A stretch of 64,000 nucleotides of DNA from Mycetohabitans endofungorum (GTDB lineage Bacteria > Pseudomonadota > Gammaproteobacteria > Burkholderiales > Burkholderiaceae), in NCBI RefSeq assembly GCF_002927045.1, contig NZ_PRDW01000002.1, positions 62,001 through 126,000 on the forward strand, in the 5' to 3' direction. Both the position numbers and the translations under genes were made by a program. The first letter of the stretch is position 1. The number at the start of each line of letters is the position of its first letter. Positions 17,564 to 26,490 of this stretch are shown here, in pieces. The notes below the pieces were generated by a model. The model saw only the letters and a program-made list of their open reading frames with translations, was not told the origin of the DNA and searched no databases.

Positions 17564-19141
17564 TCACGCGCGCTGAAAGCGCCCGCCTGGTAGCGCAACG
17601 ATCGTACCGGACAATTCCAGTTCCAGCAGTACCGCTTGCAGTGTCGCGCAGTCCAAATGAGTACGCTGTACCAGGGTTTCAAGCGTGACGGGATCGTGTC
17701 CGATCGCTTCCAGTGTCGCGCGCCGCGCTGCGTCTGCGGCGTGGCCGGCTTGGGTGTTCCGTGCAGCGGCGACGTACGTCGGGCGGCGGCGGGCGCTCGA
17801 CCAGGGCCCGATCGTGCGACGTCGGGTCGGGGCGCGCGCCGCAGCGGTGCCGCGCCGTGCATCACCGGGCGTGACGGTGCGGTACCGCCACCGCCGCGCG
17901 TGGTGGCCCGTCACCAACGGATCGGTCGGTCTGGCGGCCGCGGCGTCGACCCAATCGGCTGCCGGCGCGTCAGCCGATTGGGTCGTCCCAGCGTGTATCG
18001 GCCGGATGGCGGCGCGCTCGGCCGGTTGGGCCGTCGAAGTATCACGCCTGTGGGCCGTCAAAGCATCCAGCATGTGAGTCGTCGCAGCATTGGGTGCAGG
18101 GATTGCCGCCCCGGGCCGGTGAGTTGCCGCCGGCTCAGGCGGGCGGACTGCCGGCGCATGGTTCGCGCAGACGGTCAATGTGGCTGCTTGCGCGCTGGCT
18201 GGGGCGGCCCCGGGAGCGGCCTCGACGCCCGGCTCCGGCAATCGAAGCTCGGTCAGCACGTCGTGCGGTGTCTCGACCAGCTTGGCGCCGTCTTTGATCA
18301 GCCGGTGACAGCCACGGGACATTGGCGAATGGATGGAGCCGGGAATGGCGAAGACGTCGCGGCCGATGTCGTTGGCCAGTCGCGCGGTGATCAACGAACC
18401 CGAATAGGGGGCGGCCTCCACGACGAGCACGCCCCGTACCATCGCGGCGATGAGTCGGTTGCGTTGCGGGAAGTGCTGGCGCAGCGGCGCGGCGCCCAAC
18501 GGCCATTCGGTCAGGATTGCACCGCCACGCTCGACAATTTTAGCAGCCAGGTCGGCGTGACGTTGCGGGTAGATAACATCCGCGCCAGAGCCGGTGATCG
18601 CCACCGTCACGCCGCCGCTGTCCAGCGCGCCGCGATGCGCGGCACCGTCGATGCCCAGCGCTAGTCCCGATACGATGCACACACCCTGTGCCGCAAGCGC
18701 CTGCGCGAATAAGCGCGCATTGTCGTTGCCTTGCGGTGTCGGATTGCGGCTGCCAACGATCGCTAGCGCTGGTTGGTGCAGCGCGCCGATTGCGCCGTGC
18801 ACGTAAAGCAGTGGCGGCGGATCGTACAGTGTCAGCAGCGCGGGCGGATACGCCGGGTGGCCGAACGGCACGATCAGCCGTGCGTTCCCGGCAGCCCATG
18901 CAAGCGCTGCCTCCACGCGCGGTGCCACCGTGTCGCGGCTTTGCAGCAACGCCTGTGCGGCGACAGCGCCGACCACCTGCTCCAGGCCCGCGGCCGTCTC
19001 GGTCATGATGGGTCGCGGCGAGCCGAATGCCGCGAGCAACGCGAGCGCCGCCGATGCCGGCACGCGCGGCGTATGCGCGAGCGTCAACCAAGCGGCGAGT
19101 TCGTCTGCCGCAAGCATCGGAGGCTGAATTGTGGTATTCAT
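17564..19141 (-). CDS. dprA: DNA-processing protein DprA with an expanded linker
   Basis: A 525-residue DprA, which loads RecA on incoming single-stranded DNA during transformation. The Rossmann core is clear: IVGSRNPTPQG, SGLALGIDGAAHRGAL, ITGSGADVIYP, PLRQHFPQRNRLIA and GSLITARLA (residues about 125-300). A C-terminal winged helix (LEAIGHDPVTLETLVQRTHL to LPGGRFQRA) closes it. Typical DprA is 360-400 residues; the extra length is a 150-residue Ala/Thr/Arg-rich linker at about 320-465 that includes a perfect 15-bp DNA palindrome. ATG at 19141 chosen from the family start and position. It is divergent from def. Confidence 0.92.
   Translation of the reverse strand: MNTTIQPPMLAADELAAWLTLAHTPRVPASAALALLAAFGSPRPIMTETAAGLEQVVGAVAAQALLQSRDTVAPRVEAALAWAAGNARLIVPFGHPAYPPALLTLYDPPPLLYVHGAIGALHQPALAIVGSRNPTPQGNDNARLFAQALAAQGVCIVSGLALGIDGAAHRGALDSGGVTVAITGSGADVIYPQRHADLAAKIVERGGAILTEWPLGAAPLRQHFPQRNRLIAAMVRGVLVVEAAPYSGSLITARLANDIGRDVFAIPGSIHSPMSRGCHRLIKDGAKLVETPHDVLTELRLPEPGVEAAPGAAPASAQAATLTVCANHAPAVRPPEPAATHRPGAAIPAPNAATTHMLDALTAHRRDTSTAQPAERAAIRPIHAGTTQSADAPAADWVDAAAARPTDPLVTGHHARRWRYRTVTPGDARRGTAAARAPTRRRTIGPWSSARRRPTYVAAARNTQAGHAADAARRATLEAIGHDPVTLETLVQRTHLDCATLQAVLLELELSGTIVALPGGRFQRA
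17947..17985. repeat. Perfect 15-bp inverted repeat in the dprA linker
   Basis: CGACCCAATCGGCTG at 17947-17961 and its exact reverse complement at 17971-17985 flank a 9-bp loop. It lies inside the region encoding the low-complexity DprA linker. Looser similar pieces follow to the right (CGGCCGGTTGGGCCGTCG near 18018), so the linker probably grew by repeat duplication and inversion. Confidence 0.85.
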
Positions 19142-19379
19142 CGCGTGATAAAATTTTGTCAGTCCAGTAGGTTGGTTTCCGGCGTTCCCGGTCCGCGTCG
19201 CAGGACCCGCGCACCGCGTCCGCCAGTGCAAGCGCCAAGCGGCCTTTGCGCGCCCGCGGTTTGATTCGGGAGCGCTGCGCCCTGACTTAACTATTACCGA
19301 AGATGAAGAGGTGGGCGATTCGGCTGATTGGCCGACGCTTGCGCGCGAATATGAGTCCGCTCGAGAGGACTGATTGATC

Positions 19380-19883
19380 ATGGCTTTGCTCAATATCTTG
19401 CATTACCCCGATAAGCGCCTGCACAAGGTCGCCAAGCCCGTCGAACGGGTCGACGAGCGCATCCGCAAGCTGGTGGCCGACATGGCCGAGACGATGTATG
19501 CGGCACCCGGCGTCGGGCTAGCGGCCACGCAGGTGGATGTCCACGAGCGAGTCGTGGTCATCGACGTGTCGGATACCCGCGATGCGTTGCGCGTGTTCAT
19601 CAACCCAGAGATCGTCTGGTCGAGCGATGAGCGCAAGGTCAACGAAGAGGGGTGCCTGTCGGTGCCGGGCATCTACGACAGTGTCGAACGCGCCGAGCGG
19701 ATCCGCGTGCGCGCATTGAACGAGAACGGCGAGCCGTTCGAGCTAGAGTGCGAAGGATTGCTGGCGATTTGCATCCAGCACGAGATGGATCACCTGCTCG
19801 GCAAAGTATTCGTTGAGTACCTGTCGCCGCTTAAGCAGATGCGGATCAAGACGAAGTTGAAGAAGCTCGAGCACGCGATGTGA
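19380..19883 (+). CDS. def: Peptide deformylase
   Basis: A 167-residue peptide deformylase, which removes the N-formyl group from new proteins. All three metal-site motifs are present: GVGLAATQ (residues about 43-50), EEGCLSVPG (about 86-94) and [10 protein letters not shown] (about 131-140) with the catalytic Glu. The ATG at 19380 ([11 protein letters not shown]) matches the family start. It overlaps closely with fmt downstream, the usual def-fmt pair, so removal and addition of formyl groups are co-expressed. Confidence 0.97.
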   Translation: MALLNILHYPDKRLHKVAKPVERVDERIRKLVADMAETMYAAPGVGLAATQVDVHERVVVIDVSDTRDALRVFINPEIVWSSDERKVNEEGCLSVPGIYDSVERAERIRVRALNENGEPFELECEGLLAICIQHEMDHLLGKVFVEYLSPLKQMRIKTKLKKLEHAM

Positions 19884-19891
19884 CGGCCGCG

Positions 19892-20905
19892 ATGACGTCT
19901 ACTCTTCGCGTAATTTTTGCCGGTACGCCCCAGTTCGCGGCGACCGCGCTGCAGGCGATCCACGATGCGGGCTTCGCGGTGCCGCTCGTGTTGACGCAAC
20001 CCGATCGTGCGGCGGGACGCGGAATGAAGTCCTCGTCGAGTCCAGTCAAACAGCTTGCGCTGGCGCGGGAGTTGGCGCTCGCGCAGCCGCCATCGTTGCG
20101 ATGCGACGGCAAGTATCCAACTGAAGCAGCCGACGCGTTGGCGCTGTTGCGCGCCACGCCGCACGACGTGATGGTGGTGGCTGCGTACGGGCTGCTGTTG
20201 CCGCAAGCGGTGCTCGATATCGCACCGTATGGCTGTATCAATATCCATGCTTCGTTGTTGCCGCGCTGGCGAGGCGCGGCGCCGATCCACCGCGCGATCG
20301 AGGCCGGCGACCGGGTCACGGGCGTTACGTTGATGCAGATGGACGCGGGTCTGGACACGGGCCCGATGCTCATGCGCGAAGCCGTGGCGATCGAGCCCAC
20401 GGACACCACGGGCACGCTGCATGACAAGCTGGCCGCCACCGGCGCGGGGCTCATCGTTGCCGGGCTGCGCGAATTGGAGCGTACCGGCTCGTTGCTGGTG
20501 ACGCCGCAGCCGAGCGAAGGCGTCACGTACGCGCACAAGCTATCGAAGCAGGAGGCGGCGCTTAATTGGCGCTTGCCAGCCGACGTGCTCGCATGCAAGG
20601 TGCGCGCTTTTGATCCGTTTCCGGCCGCGCATGGGATACTGGACGGCACGCCACTGAAAATCTGGGCCGCCGAGCCGGTACGTGCCGACGGGTCCGACTT
20701 GACTCCGGGCACTATTCTGGCCGTGGACAGCGCCGGCGTGACGATTGCCTGTGGCGAGCACGCATTGCGTGCTACTCAGCTGCAAAAGCCGGGAGGCAAG
20801 CGGCTTGCCGCCCGGGAATTCGTGGCGGGATTCCCGCTGCGCGTGGGCCAGTGCTTCGAGACCGGGCGGAACGATCGGCCACGGGCTGCGCTACCGTCGC
20901 AATAG
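19892..20905 (+). CDS. fmt: Methionyl-tRNA formyltransferase
   Basis: A 337-residue enzyme that transfers the formyl group from 10-formyl-THF to Met-tRNAi. The N-terminal domain starts [16 protein letters not shown], with the catalytic signature [20 protein letters not shown] at about 114-133; the C-terminal tRNA-binding domain follows. The ATG at 19892 is preferred; a GTG overlapping the def stop at 19880 is also in frame. The length is slightly above the 310-330 usual for the family because of a short C-terminal extension. Confidence 0.96.
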   Translation: MTSTLRVIFAGTPQFAATALQAIHDAGFAVPLVLTQPDRAAGRGMKSSSSPVKQLALARELALAQPPSLRCDGKYPTEAADALALLRATPHDVMVVAAYGLLLPQAVLDIAPYGCINIHASLLPRWRGAAPIHRAIEAGDRVTGVTLMQMDAGLDTGPMLMREAVAIEPTDTTGTLHDKLAATGAGLIVAGLRELERTGSLLVTPQPSEGVTYAHKLSKQEAALNWRLPADVLACKVRAFDPFPAAHGILDGTPLKIWAAEPVRADGSDLTPGTILAVDSAGVTIACGEHALRATQLQKPGGKRLAAREFVAGFPLRVGQCFETGRNDRPRAALPSQ

Positions 20906-20914
20906 AGGATTGCC

Positions 20915-21142
20915 ATGCTGGGAATCACGCATTTTCCGCTCTTCATCGCCGCGGTGTTCCTGCTCAATCTCACGCCGGGCCCCGACACCGCGTACATCGT
21001 GGGGCGCAGTTTTGTTGCCTGGATCGCTGGCACCACGACGCAGCGGCTGTCGGGGCGTGCACGGGTCAGGCAGTGGCTGGAGTGCGGTGTGGGTAGCGCT
21101 TTCATCGGGCTCGGCATCAAGCTGGTGATGACGACACGCTGA
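20915..21142 (+). pseudogene. LysE/RhtB-type exporter with an internal in-frame deletion
   Basis: The ORF of 75 codons begins like a LysE-family amino-acid exporter (FLLNLTPGPDTAYIVGRS, residues about 15-32) and then jumps directly to the family's C-terminal end (AGTTTQRLSG, then GSAFIGLGIKLVM). LysE proteins have about 205-215 residues and six helices; about 130 residues, including most membrane helices, are missing. The junction is near 21010. The frame is kept, so a short product could be made, but it cannot be a working transporter. The position after fmt is where an intact lysE lies in related Burkholderia. Confidence 0.8.
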
Positions 21143-21153
21143 CGGGTGGGGAC

Positions 21154-21182
21154 ATTGAATTTTCGATGCATGCCCCTATCTA
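21154..21182 (+). promoter_or_regulatory. Candidate sigma-32 heat-shock promoter of htpX
   Basis: ATTGAA (21154-21159), a 13-bp spacer and CCCCTATCTA (21173-21182) resemble the sigma-32 consensus (CTTGAA, 13-17 bp, CCCCATnTA). It lies 44 nt upstream of the htpX start. htpX is a sigma-32 target in Escherichia coli, which supports the reading. Confidence 0.6.
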
Positions 21183-21225
21183 ACAACTTCCTTACGACGG
21201 GTCGTTTTGGTTCGGAGTAGCTGAC

Positions 21226-22083
21226 ATGTTCAACTGGTTCAAGACGGCGCTGCTAATGGCCGCGATCACCGCGCTGTTCATCGTGATCGGCGGCATGATC
21301 GGCGGCACGCGTGGCATGACGATCGCGTTGGTGTTCGCGTTGGCAATGAATTTCTTCTCATACTGGTTCTCGGACCAGATGGTGTTGAAGATGTACAACG
21401 CGCAGGAGGTCGACGAAACCAGTGCGCCACAGTTCTATCGAATGGTGCGTGAACTGGCCACGCGCGCCGGGCTGCCGATGCCGCGCGTGTACCTGATCGA
21501 CGAGGACCAGCCGAATGCGTTTGCAACCGGCCGCAACCCGGAGCACGCGGCGGTCGCAGCGACCACCGGTATCTTGCGCGTGTTGTCCGAGCGCGAGATG
21601 CGCGGCGTGATGGCGCACGAGCTTGCGCACGTCAAGCACCGTGACATCCTGATCTCGACGATTTCAGCGACGATGGCGGGAGCCATCTCCGCGTTGGCCA
21701 ACTTCGCGATGTTCTTTGGCGGCCGGGACGAGCAGGGTCGGCCGAACAACCCGATTGCCGGTATCGCGGTCGCGCTGTTGGCGCCGTTGGCCGCCGGTCT
21801 GATCCAAATGGCGATCTCGCGTTCGCGGGAGTTCGAGGCGGACCGCGGCGGCGCGCAGATCAGCGGTGATCCGCAAGCATTGGCGGCGGCGCTCGATAAA
21901 ATCCATCGGTATGCGGCGGGCATTCCGTTCGCTGCTGCGCAGGAGCACCCGGCGACGGCGCAAATGATGATCATGAACCCGCTGGCCGGTGGCGCGATCC
22001 AGAACCTGTTTTCGACCCACCCATCGACCGAGGAGCGGATCGCGCGACTGATGGCGATGGCGCGCACGGGGCGCTACAGCTGA
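21226..22083 (+). CDS. htpX: Membrane protease HtpX (M48 family)
   Basis: A 285-residue zinc metalloprotease of the inner membrane that degrades misfolded membrane proteins. Two N-terminal hydrophobic helices (about residues 7-24 and 29-48) are followed by the catalytic motif HELAH at about residue 131, two further hydrophobic segments, and the third zinc ligand region [10 protein letters not shown] at about 204. The catalytic Glu is present, in contrast to the M48 homologue at 41272. The rsmB start follows its stop with no gap. Confidence 0.95.
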   Translation: MFNWFKTALLMAAITALFIVIGGMIGGTRGMTIALVFALAMNFFSYWFSDQMVLKMYNAQEVDETSAPQFYRMVRELATRAGLPMPRVYLIDEDQPNAFATGRNPEHAAVAATTGILRVLSEREMRGVMAHELAHVKHRDILISTISATMAGAISALANFAMFFGGRDEQGRPNNPIAGIAVALLAPLAAGLIQMAISRSREFEADRGGAQISGDPQALAAALDKIHRYAAGIPFAAAQEHPATAQMMIMNPLAGGAIQNLFSTHPSTEERIARLMAMARTGRYS

Positions 22084-23466
22084 GTGAACCACGCGCCCCG
22101 GAAACGGCCTGCCTCCGGCGCTGCCGCTACGCCGCGGCCGGATTCCCTCGCGTTTGCGTTGGACGGCGCGGCGCGCGCCCTCGCGCGGCTGCGGGCTGGG
22201 ACTGCGCTGCCGGACGCGCTGGCCACCGTCCATGCGGGCATTGCATCGGCGCAGGCTCGCGGCGCGATCCAAGATCTTGCCTATCGCGCGACACGGCAAC
22301 TGGCGCGGGCTGACGCGTGGCTGGCCGCGCTGGTTCGCCGGGCGCCTGCTGAGCACGTAGCGAATGTGCTGCGCTGTGCATTCGCGTTGCTTGCCGAGCC
22401 CGATGGGGCGCGTGCGTACCCTGACTTCACGGTGGTCGACCAGGCGGTTGACGCGATCGCGGCCCGCGCGGACGTCGCGCATACGAAGGGACTGGTCAAC
22501 GCCGTGCTGCGCAATATGGTCCGCTCACGGCCTGCATTGCTCGCCGAAGCGATGCTCGATCCGGTCACCCGCTGGAACTATCCCCGATGGTGGATTGACG
22601 CGCTGCAGCGCACGTGGCCTGACGACGCGCAGCGTTTGCTTGAAGTGGGCAACGCGCATGCGCCGATGACGCTGCGGGTGAACCGTCGTCAGACGGATGT
22701 GGTGACCTATCTCGAGAGGCTGCGGGCAAGCGGCATCGACGCGTTGCGCAACTCGGCTTGCCCCGATACCGCGCTCACGCTGCGCGAGCCGATGCCGGTC
22801 GAATGCCTGCCTGGCTTCGCGCAAGGCACGGTTTCAGTGCAGGATGCGGGTGCGCAGCGTGCTGCCGCGCTGCTCGACGTGCGCGATGGGATGCGAGTGC
22901 TGGACGCGTGTGCAGCGCCCGGCGGCAAGACCGGGCATCTGCTCGAATGCGCCGACATCGAGCTGGTGGCACTCGAGCGAGATGCGACGCGGGCCGCGCG
23001 CATCAAGGAAAACCTCGCGCGGTTGAAGCTGTGCGCCAGTGTGCAGACCGGTGATGCGGGGGAGCCGGGCCAGTGGCACGACGGCCGGCGATTCGACCGT
23101 ATCCTGGCCGACGTGCCGTGCTCCGCGTCGGGCATCGTCCGACGCCATCCGGATATTCGCTGGCTGCGACGTCCCACCGACATCATCGCCTTGGTCGCCG
23201 AGCAGCGCCGCATCGTGCAGGCGCTGTGGCCGCTGCTGGAGCGCGGCGGGCAATTGCTGTATGTGACGTGCTCGGTCTTCCCGGAAGAGGGCGAGCAACA
23301 GGCCGCATGGTTTGAACACGCGCTCGAAGATGCGGTACGATTAGACGCGCCGGGCCAGATCTTGCCCACGGTGGCGCGCCCGGGCGATCATTGCGATGCT
23401 CACCGTGACGCCCGATCGGACCTCGACCAAGACGGATTCTTCTACGCGCGCTTTCAGAAACGGTGA
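22084..23466 (+). CDS. rsmB: 16S rRNA (cytosine(967)-C(5))-methyltransferase RsmB
   Basis: A 460-residue m5C methyltransferase acting on C967 of 16S rRNA. An N-terminal NusB-like RNA-binding domain covers residues about 25-165, then the SAM-binding core DACAAPGGKTGHLLE (about 278), motif IV DVPCSASGIVRRHPDI and the catalytic-Cys segment VTCSVFPEEGE (about 396). The GTG start directly abuts the htpX stop (TGAGTG), suggesting coupled translation. A 4-nt overlap links it to the DUF4390 gene. Confidence 0.94.
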   Translation: MNHAPRKRPASGAAATPRPDSLAFALDGAARALARLRAGTALPDALATVHAGIASAQARGAIQDLAYRATRQLARADAWLAALVRRAPAEHVANVLRCAFALLAEPDGARAYPDFTVVDQAVDAIAARADVAHTKGLVNAVLRNMVRSRPALLAEAMLDPVTRWNYPRWWIDALQRTWPDDAQRLLEVGNAHAPMTLRVNRRQTDVVTYLERLRASGIDALRNSACPDTALTLREPMPVECLPGFAQGTVSVQDAGAQRAAALLDVRDGMRVLDACAAPGGKTGHLLECADIELVALERDATRAARIKENLARLKLCASVQTGDAGEPGQWHDGRRFDRILADVPCSASGIVRRHPDIRWLRRPTDIIALVAEQRRIVQALWPLLERGGQLLYVTCSVFPEEGEQQAAWFEHALEDAVRLDAPGQILPTVARPGDHCDAHRDARSDLDQDGFFYARFQKR

Positions 23467-24056
23467 CCCAATCACGCTTTTTCTCGTCACGGCTCGTTGC
23501 CGTTTTCGGTCTAGTGCTGGCGGTCTGGTGCGCGACATTCGCATCGGGCTCGCGCGCGGACACGTTCTCGGTGCAGCGGGCGTCGTTACAGGCTGACAGC
23601 AGCGGCTGGAGCCTGGACGCGCGGTTCGACTTCCAACTCAACAGCAGTCTTGAAGACGCCGTCAACCGGGGCATTCCACTGTACTTCACGACGGAGTTCC
23701 AGTTGAGTCGCGCGCGCTGGTATTGGTTTGACGAGCAGCCGGTCAGCGTGTCGCAAAGTCTGAGGCTGTCGTTCCAGCCGCTCACGCGCGAGTATCGCGT
23801 GTCCACCGGTGGGTTGCAACTAGGCTTTCCGACATTGGAGGAAGCGTTGGCGGTGATTCGCCATGTCACATCGTGGCATGTGATCGACCGCTCGCAGGTC
23901 AAGCCCGACGAGACCTATACGGCGTCGGTGCGCATGCAGCTCGATACCGCGTTGATGCCCAAGCCGTTCCAGATCGACGCGGTCAACAATCGCGACTGGA
24001 ACTTGGCCTCGGACTGGAAGCGGTTCACGTTCACGGCGGGTGAGCATGGCAAATAG
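23463..24056 (+). CDS. DUF4390 family exported protein
   Basis: A 197-residue protein with an N-terminal signal or anchor segment (LVAVFGLVLAVWCATFASGSRA) followed by a beta-rich domain of the DUF4390 family. In beta-proteobacteria this gene sits between rsmB and a NtrY-type kinase, as here. It starts at a GTG overlapping the rsmB stop by 4 nt and overlaps the kinase start by 11 nt, so the three genes form an operon. The function is unknown; linkage to the kinase suggests an envelope protein that may feed its sensor. Confidence 0.9.
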   Translation: MTQSRFFSSRLVAVFGLVLAVWCATFASGSRADTFSVQRASLQADSSGWSLDARFDFQLNSSLEDAVNRGIPLYFTTEFQLSRARWYWFDEQPVSVSQSLRLSFQPLTREYRVSTGGLQLGFPTLEEALAVIRHVTSWHVIDRSQVKPDETYTASVRMQLDTALMPKPFQIDAVNNRDWNLASDWKRFTFTAGEHGK

Positions 24057-26490
24057 CGCGAGACTCAAGAGCCTGCTGGTCAGGCTGCTGATCGGGACTT
24101 TCGTGCTGACCGCGCTGCTGCTGTTAGTGTTGCTGGCGCTCGCCAGCGCGAACACCGAGTTCTTCGATCGCTATTATTCGTGGCTGTACACGGCGAACTT
24201 CGTCGTCGCGCTGATCTTCATGCTGATCGTTGGCGGATTGGTGTGGATCATCGTCAGCCGACTCAGGCAGGGGCGTTTCGGCACGCGGCTGCTCGCCAAG
24301 CTGGCGGTGTTCTTCGCGCTGGTCGGTGTGCTGCCGGGCGGTATTATCTACCTGGTGTCGCTGCAGTTCGTGTCGCGCAGCATCGAATCGTGGTTCGACG
24401 TTAATATCGAGACGGCGCTGACCTCCGGGCTGAACCTGGGGCGCGGCATGCTCGATGCGTCATTGTCAGACCTGCAGAATAAAGGCCGGCTGATGGCAGA
24501 CCAGCTTGCCAATACCGATCCGTCCAACATGACGCTGACGTTGCTGCGACTGCGCGACCAGTTCAGCGTGCATGATGCGACAATCGTCGAGCCGGCGCGC
24601 AGCGTATCCGGTGCAATGGGCGAGATGCGCGTCATCGCGCAGGCGTCGTCCAATTTTGCGGCGCTTGTGCCGGATGACCTGCCTACGCCGCTGATGCTCG
24701 GCCAGGCGCGCGAGCGTGGCTATGCGGCCGTGGAGGGCGAGGTCGACAACATCGGCGCGGGCGCCCATAACGCCGCCAAGGACGTGTTGCGGCTGCGCGT
24801 GGTGGTCCGTATCCCGAGCACGGACACGAGCGCGCTGCAACCGAGCGAGCGCTTTCTGCAGCTCGCGCAGCCGGTGCCGTCGTCGCTGGCGCACAATGCC
24901 GACGCAGTGCAGCGTGCGTACCGCGAATACCAGGAGAAGGCGCTCGGCAGGACCGGCCTGCGCAAGATGTATATTGGTACGCTGACGCTTGCGTTGTTTC
25001 TCGCGACTTTTACCGCGATGATGCTGGCGCTGGCGTTGGGCAATCAGTTGGCGCGTCCGCTGTTCCTGCTGGCGCAAGGCACCAAGGAGGTGGCGCGCGG
25101 TGATTACACACCTAAGCGCGAGATCAAGACGAACGACGAACTGGGCTTCCTGACCCAATCGTTCAACGCGATGACGCGCCAGCTCTCCGATGCGCGTGCC
25201 GCGGTCGAGCGCAACCAGATCGAGCTCGAGCATTCGAAGGCGTATCTGGAAAGTATCCTCGCGAACCTGACGGCGGGGGTGTTCGTATTCGATTACCAGT
25301 TTCGGCTGACCACGGCCAATCGCGGCGCGGAGCGGATTTTCCGGCAACCTTTCGATGCCCTGCTTGGGGTGCCCCTGGAGCAGATCACCGCGTTGGTCGC
25401 GTTCGGCGCGATGATCCGCAAGGCGTTTGCCGAGCGGGATGCGGCGCGCTCCCCTGAGCAAGGCCTGCCGCCCGACCCGGGGCATTGGCAACAGCAGTTC
25501 GCGATCGAGGTACCCGGTGAGAGCGACCCGCTGACGCTGCTTGTGCGCGGCAGCCGCCTTGCGCAGCCCGGCCTGACTCATGCGCCGCAGGTGGGCACCG
25601 CGGGCTATGTGGTGGTGTTCGACGATATTTCCGACTTGATCTCGGCGCAGCGCTCGATTGCGTGGGGCGAAGTCGCCCGGCGGCTCGCGCACGAGATCAA
25701 AAATCCGCTCACGCCGATCCAGTTGTCGGCCGAACGGCTACAGATGAAGCTCGGCGACAAGCTCGCGCCGGAAGACGCGGGCTTTTTGAAGCGCAGCGCG
25801 ACGACGATCGTCAACCAGGTCGCCGCCATGAAGCGCATGGTCGACGATTTCCGCGAATACGCGCGCACACCGCCGGCGGTGCTCGTGAACTTACAATTGA
25901 ACGAGTTGGTCACCGAAGTGTTGACGCTGTATGGGATCGAGGACGGCAAGGGTCCGTTGGAGGTGAAGCTGTCGGCATTGCCGGTGATCAAGGGCGATCC
26001 GACGCAGCTGCGGCAGGTCGTGCACAACCTATTGCAGAATGCGCTGGATGCGGTCGCGGACGTTCCGAGCCCGCATATCCTGCTCGAGACTAGGACAGTA
26101 GAATACGGCGAGCCCGATGCGCAGGGACAATCGCGCGTCGCGGTCCGGCTTGCCGTATCGGACAATGGTCCGGGCTTTCCCGCGCGCATCCTGACACGCG
26201 CGTTTGAGCCCTATGTCACGACCAAGGCCAAAGGGACAGGTCTCGGGCTTGCTACGGTGAAGAAAATCATCGACGAGCATGGTGCGCGTATCGACATCCG
26301 CAATCGCACGAAGCCGGGAGAAGGAAGCGTGGTTGGCGCGCAGATATCGATCTTGTTCCTGCAGTTGGCCGACGGCGTCGATGCACCGGACCCTTCAGGC
26401 GGCACGCGCACGCCACAATCCGCTGCAGCGGCGAAAGACACGGCGCATACAAAAGCAATAGCGGCAACAGCGCAGACAAAGGTAGCGTAA
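24046..26490 (+). CDS. NtrY-like sensor histidine kinase
   Basis: An 814-residue membrane kinase. Hydrophobic segments near the N-terminus (FVLTALLLLVLLALA, then FVVALIFMLIVGGLVWII and VFFALVGVLPGGIIYLV) and a further one near residue 315 frame a periplasmic sensor region of about 200 residues. Then come a HAMP domain, a PAS domain (about 400-520), the phospho-acceptor H-box ARRLAHEIKNPLTPIQLSAERL shape, and ATP-binding N, G1 and G2 motifs (LQNALDAV, DNGPGFP, GTGLGLA). The ATG at 24046 overlaps the DUF4390 gene; a GTG at 24040 is also possible. Its partner response regulator starts immediately after the stop. Confidence 0.92.
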   Translation: MANSARLKSLLVRLLIGTFVLTALLLLVLLALASANTEFFDRYYSWLYTANFVVALIFMLIVGGLVWIIVSRLRQGRFGTRLLAKLAVFFALVGVLPGGIIYLVSLQFVSRSIESWFDVNIETALTSGLNLGRGMLDASLSDLQNKGRLMADQLANTDPSNMTLTLLRLRDQFSVHDATIVEPARSVSGAMGEMRVIAQASSNFAALVPDDLPTPLMLGQARERGYAAVEGEVDNIGAGAHNAAKDVLRLRVVVRIPSTDTSALQPSERFLQLAQPVPSSLAHNADAVQRAYREYQEKALGRTGLRKMYIGTLTLALFLATFTAMMLALALGNQLARPLFLLAQGTKEVARGDYTPKREIKTNDELGFLTQSFNAMTRQLSDARAAVERNQIELEHSKAYLESILANLTAGVFVFDYQFRLTTANRGAERIFRQPFDALLGVPLEQITALVAFGAMIRKAFAERDAARSPEQGLPPDPGHWQQQFAIEVPGESDPLTLLVRGSRLAQPGLTHAPQVGTAGYVVVFDDISDLISAQRSIAWGEVARRLAHEIKNPLTPIQLSAERLQMKLGDKLAPEDAGFLKRSATTIVNQVAAMKRMVDDFREYARTPPAVLVNLQLNELVTEVLTLYGIEDGKGPLEVKLSALPVIKGDPTQLRQVVHNLLQNALDAVADVPSPHILLETRTVEYGEPDAQGQSRVAVRLAVSDNGPGFPARILTRAFEPYVTTKAKGTGLGLATVKKIIDEHGARIDIRNRTKPGEGSVVGAQISILFLQLADGVDAPDPSGGTRTPQSAAAAKDTAHTKAIAATAQTKVA

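Noticed and set aside
24466-25692. Long open frame antisense to the NtrY-type kinase (408 codons)
   Set aside because: Arg/Gln/His-rich shadow of a strongly supported gene on the plus strand.
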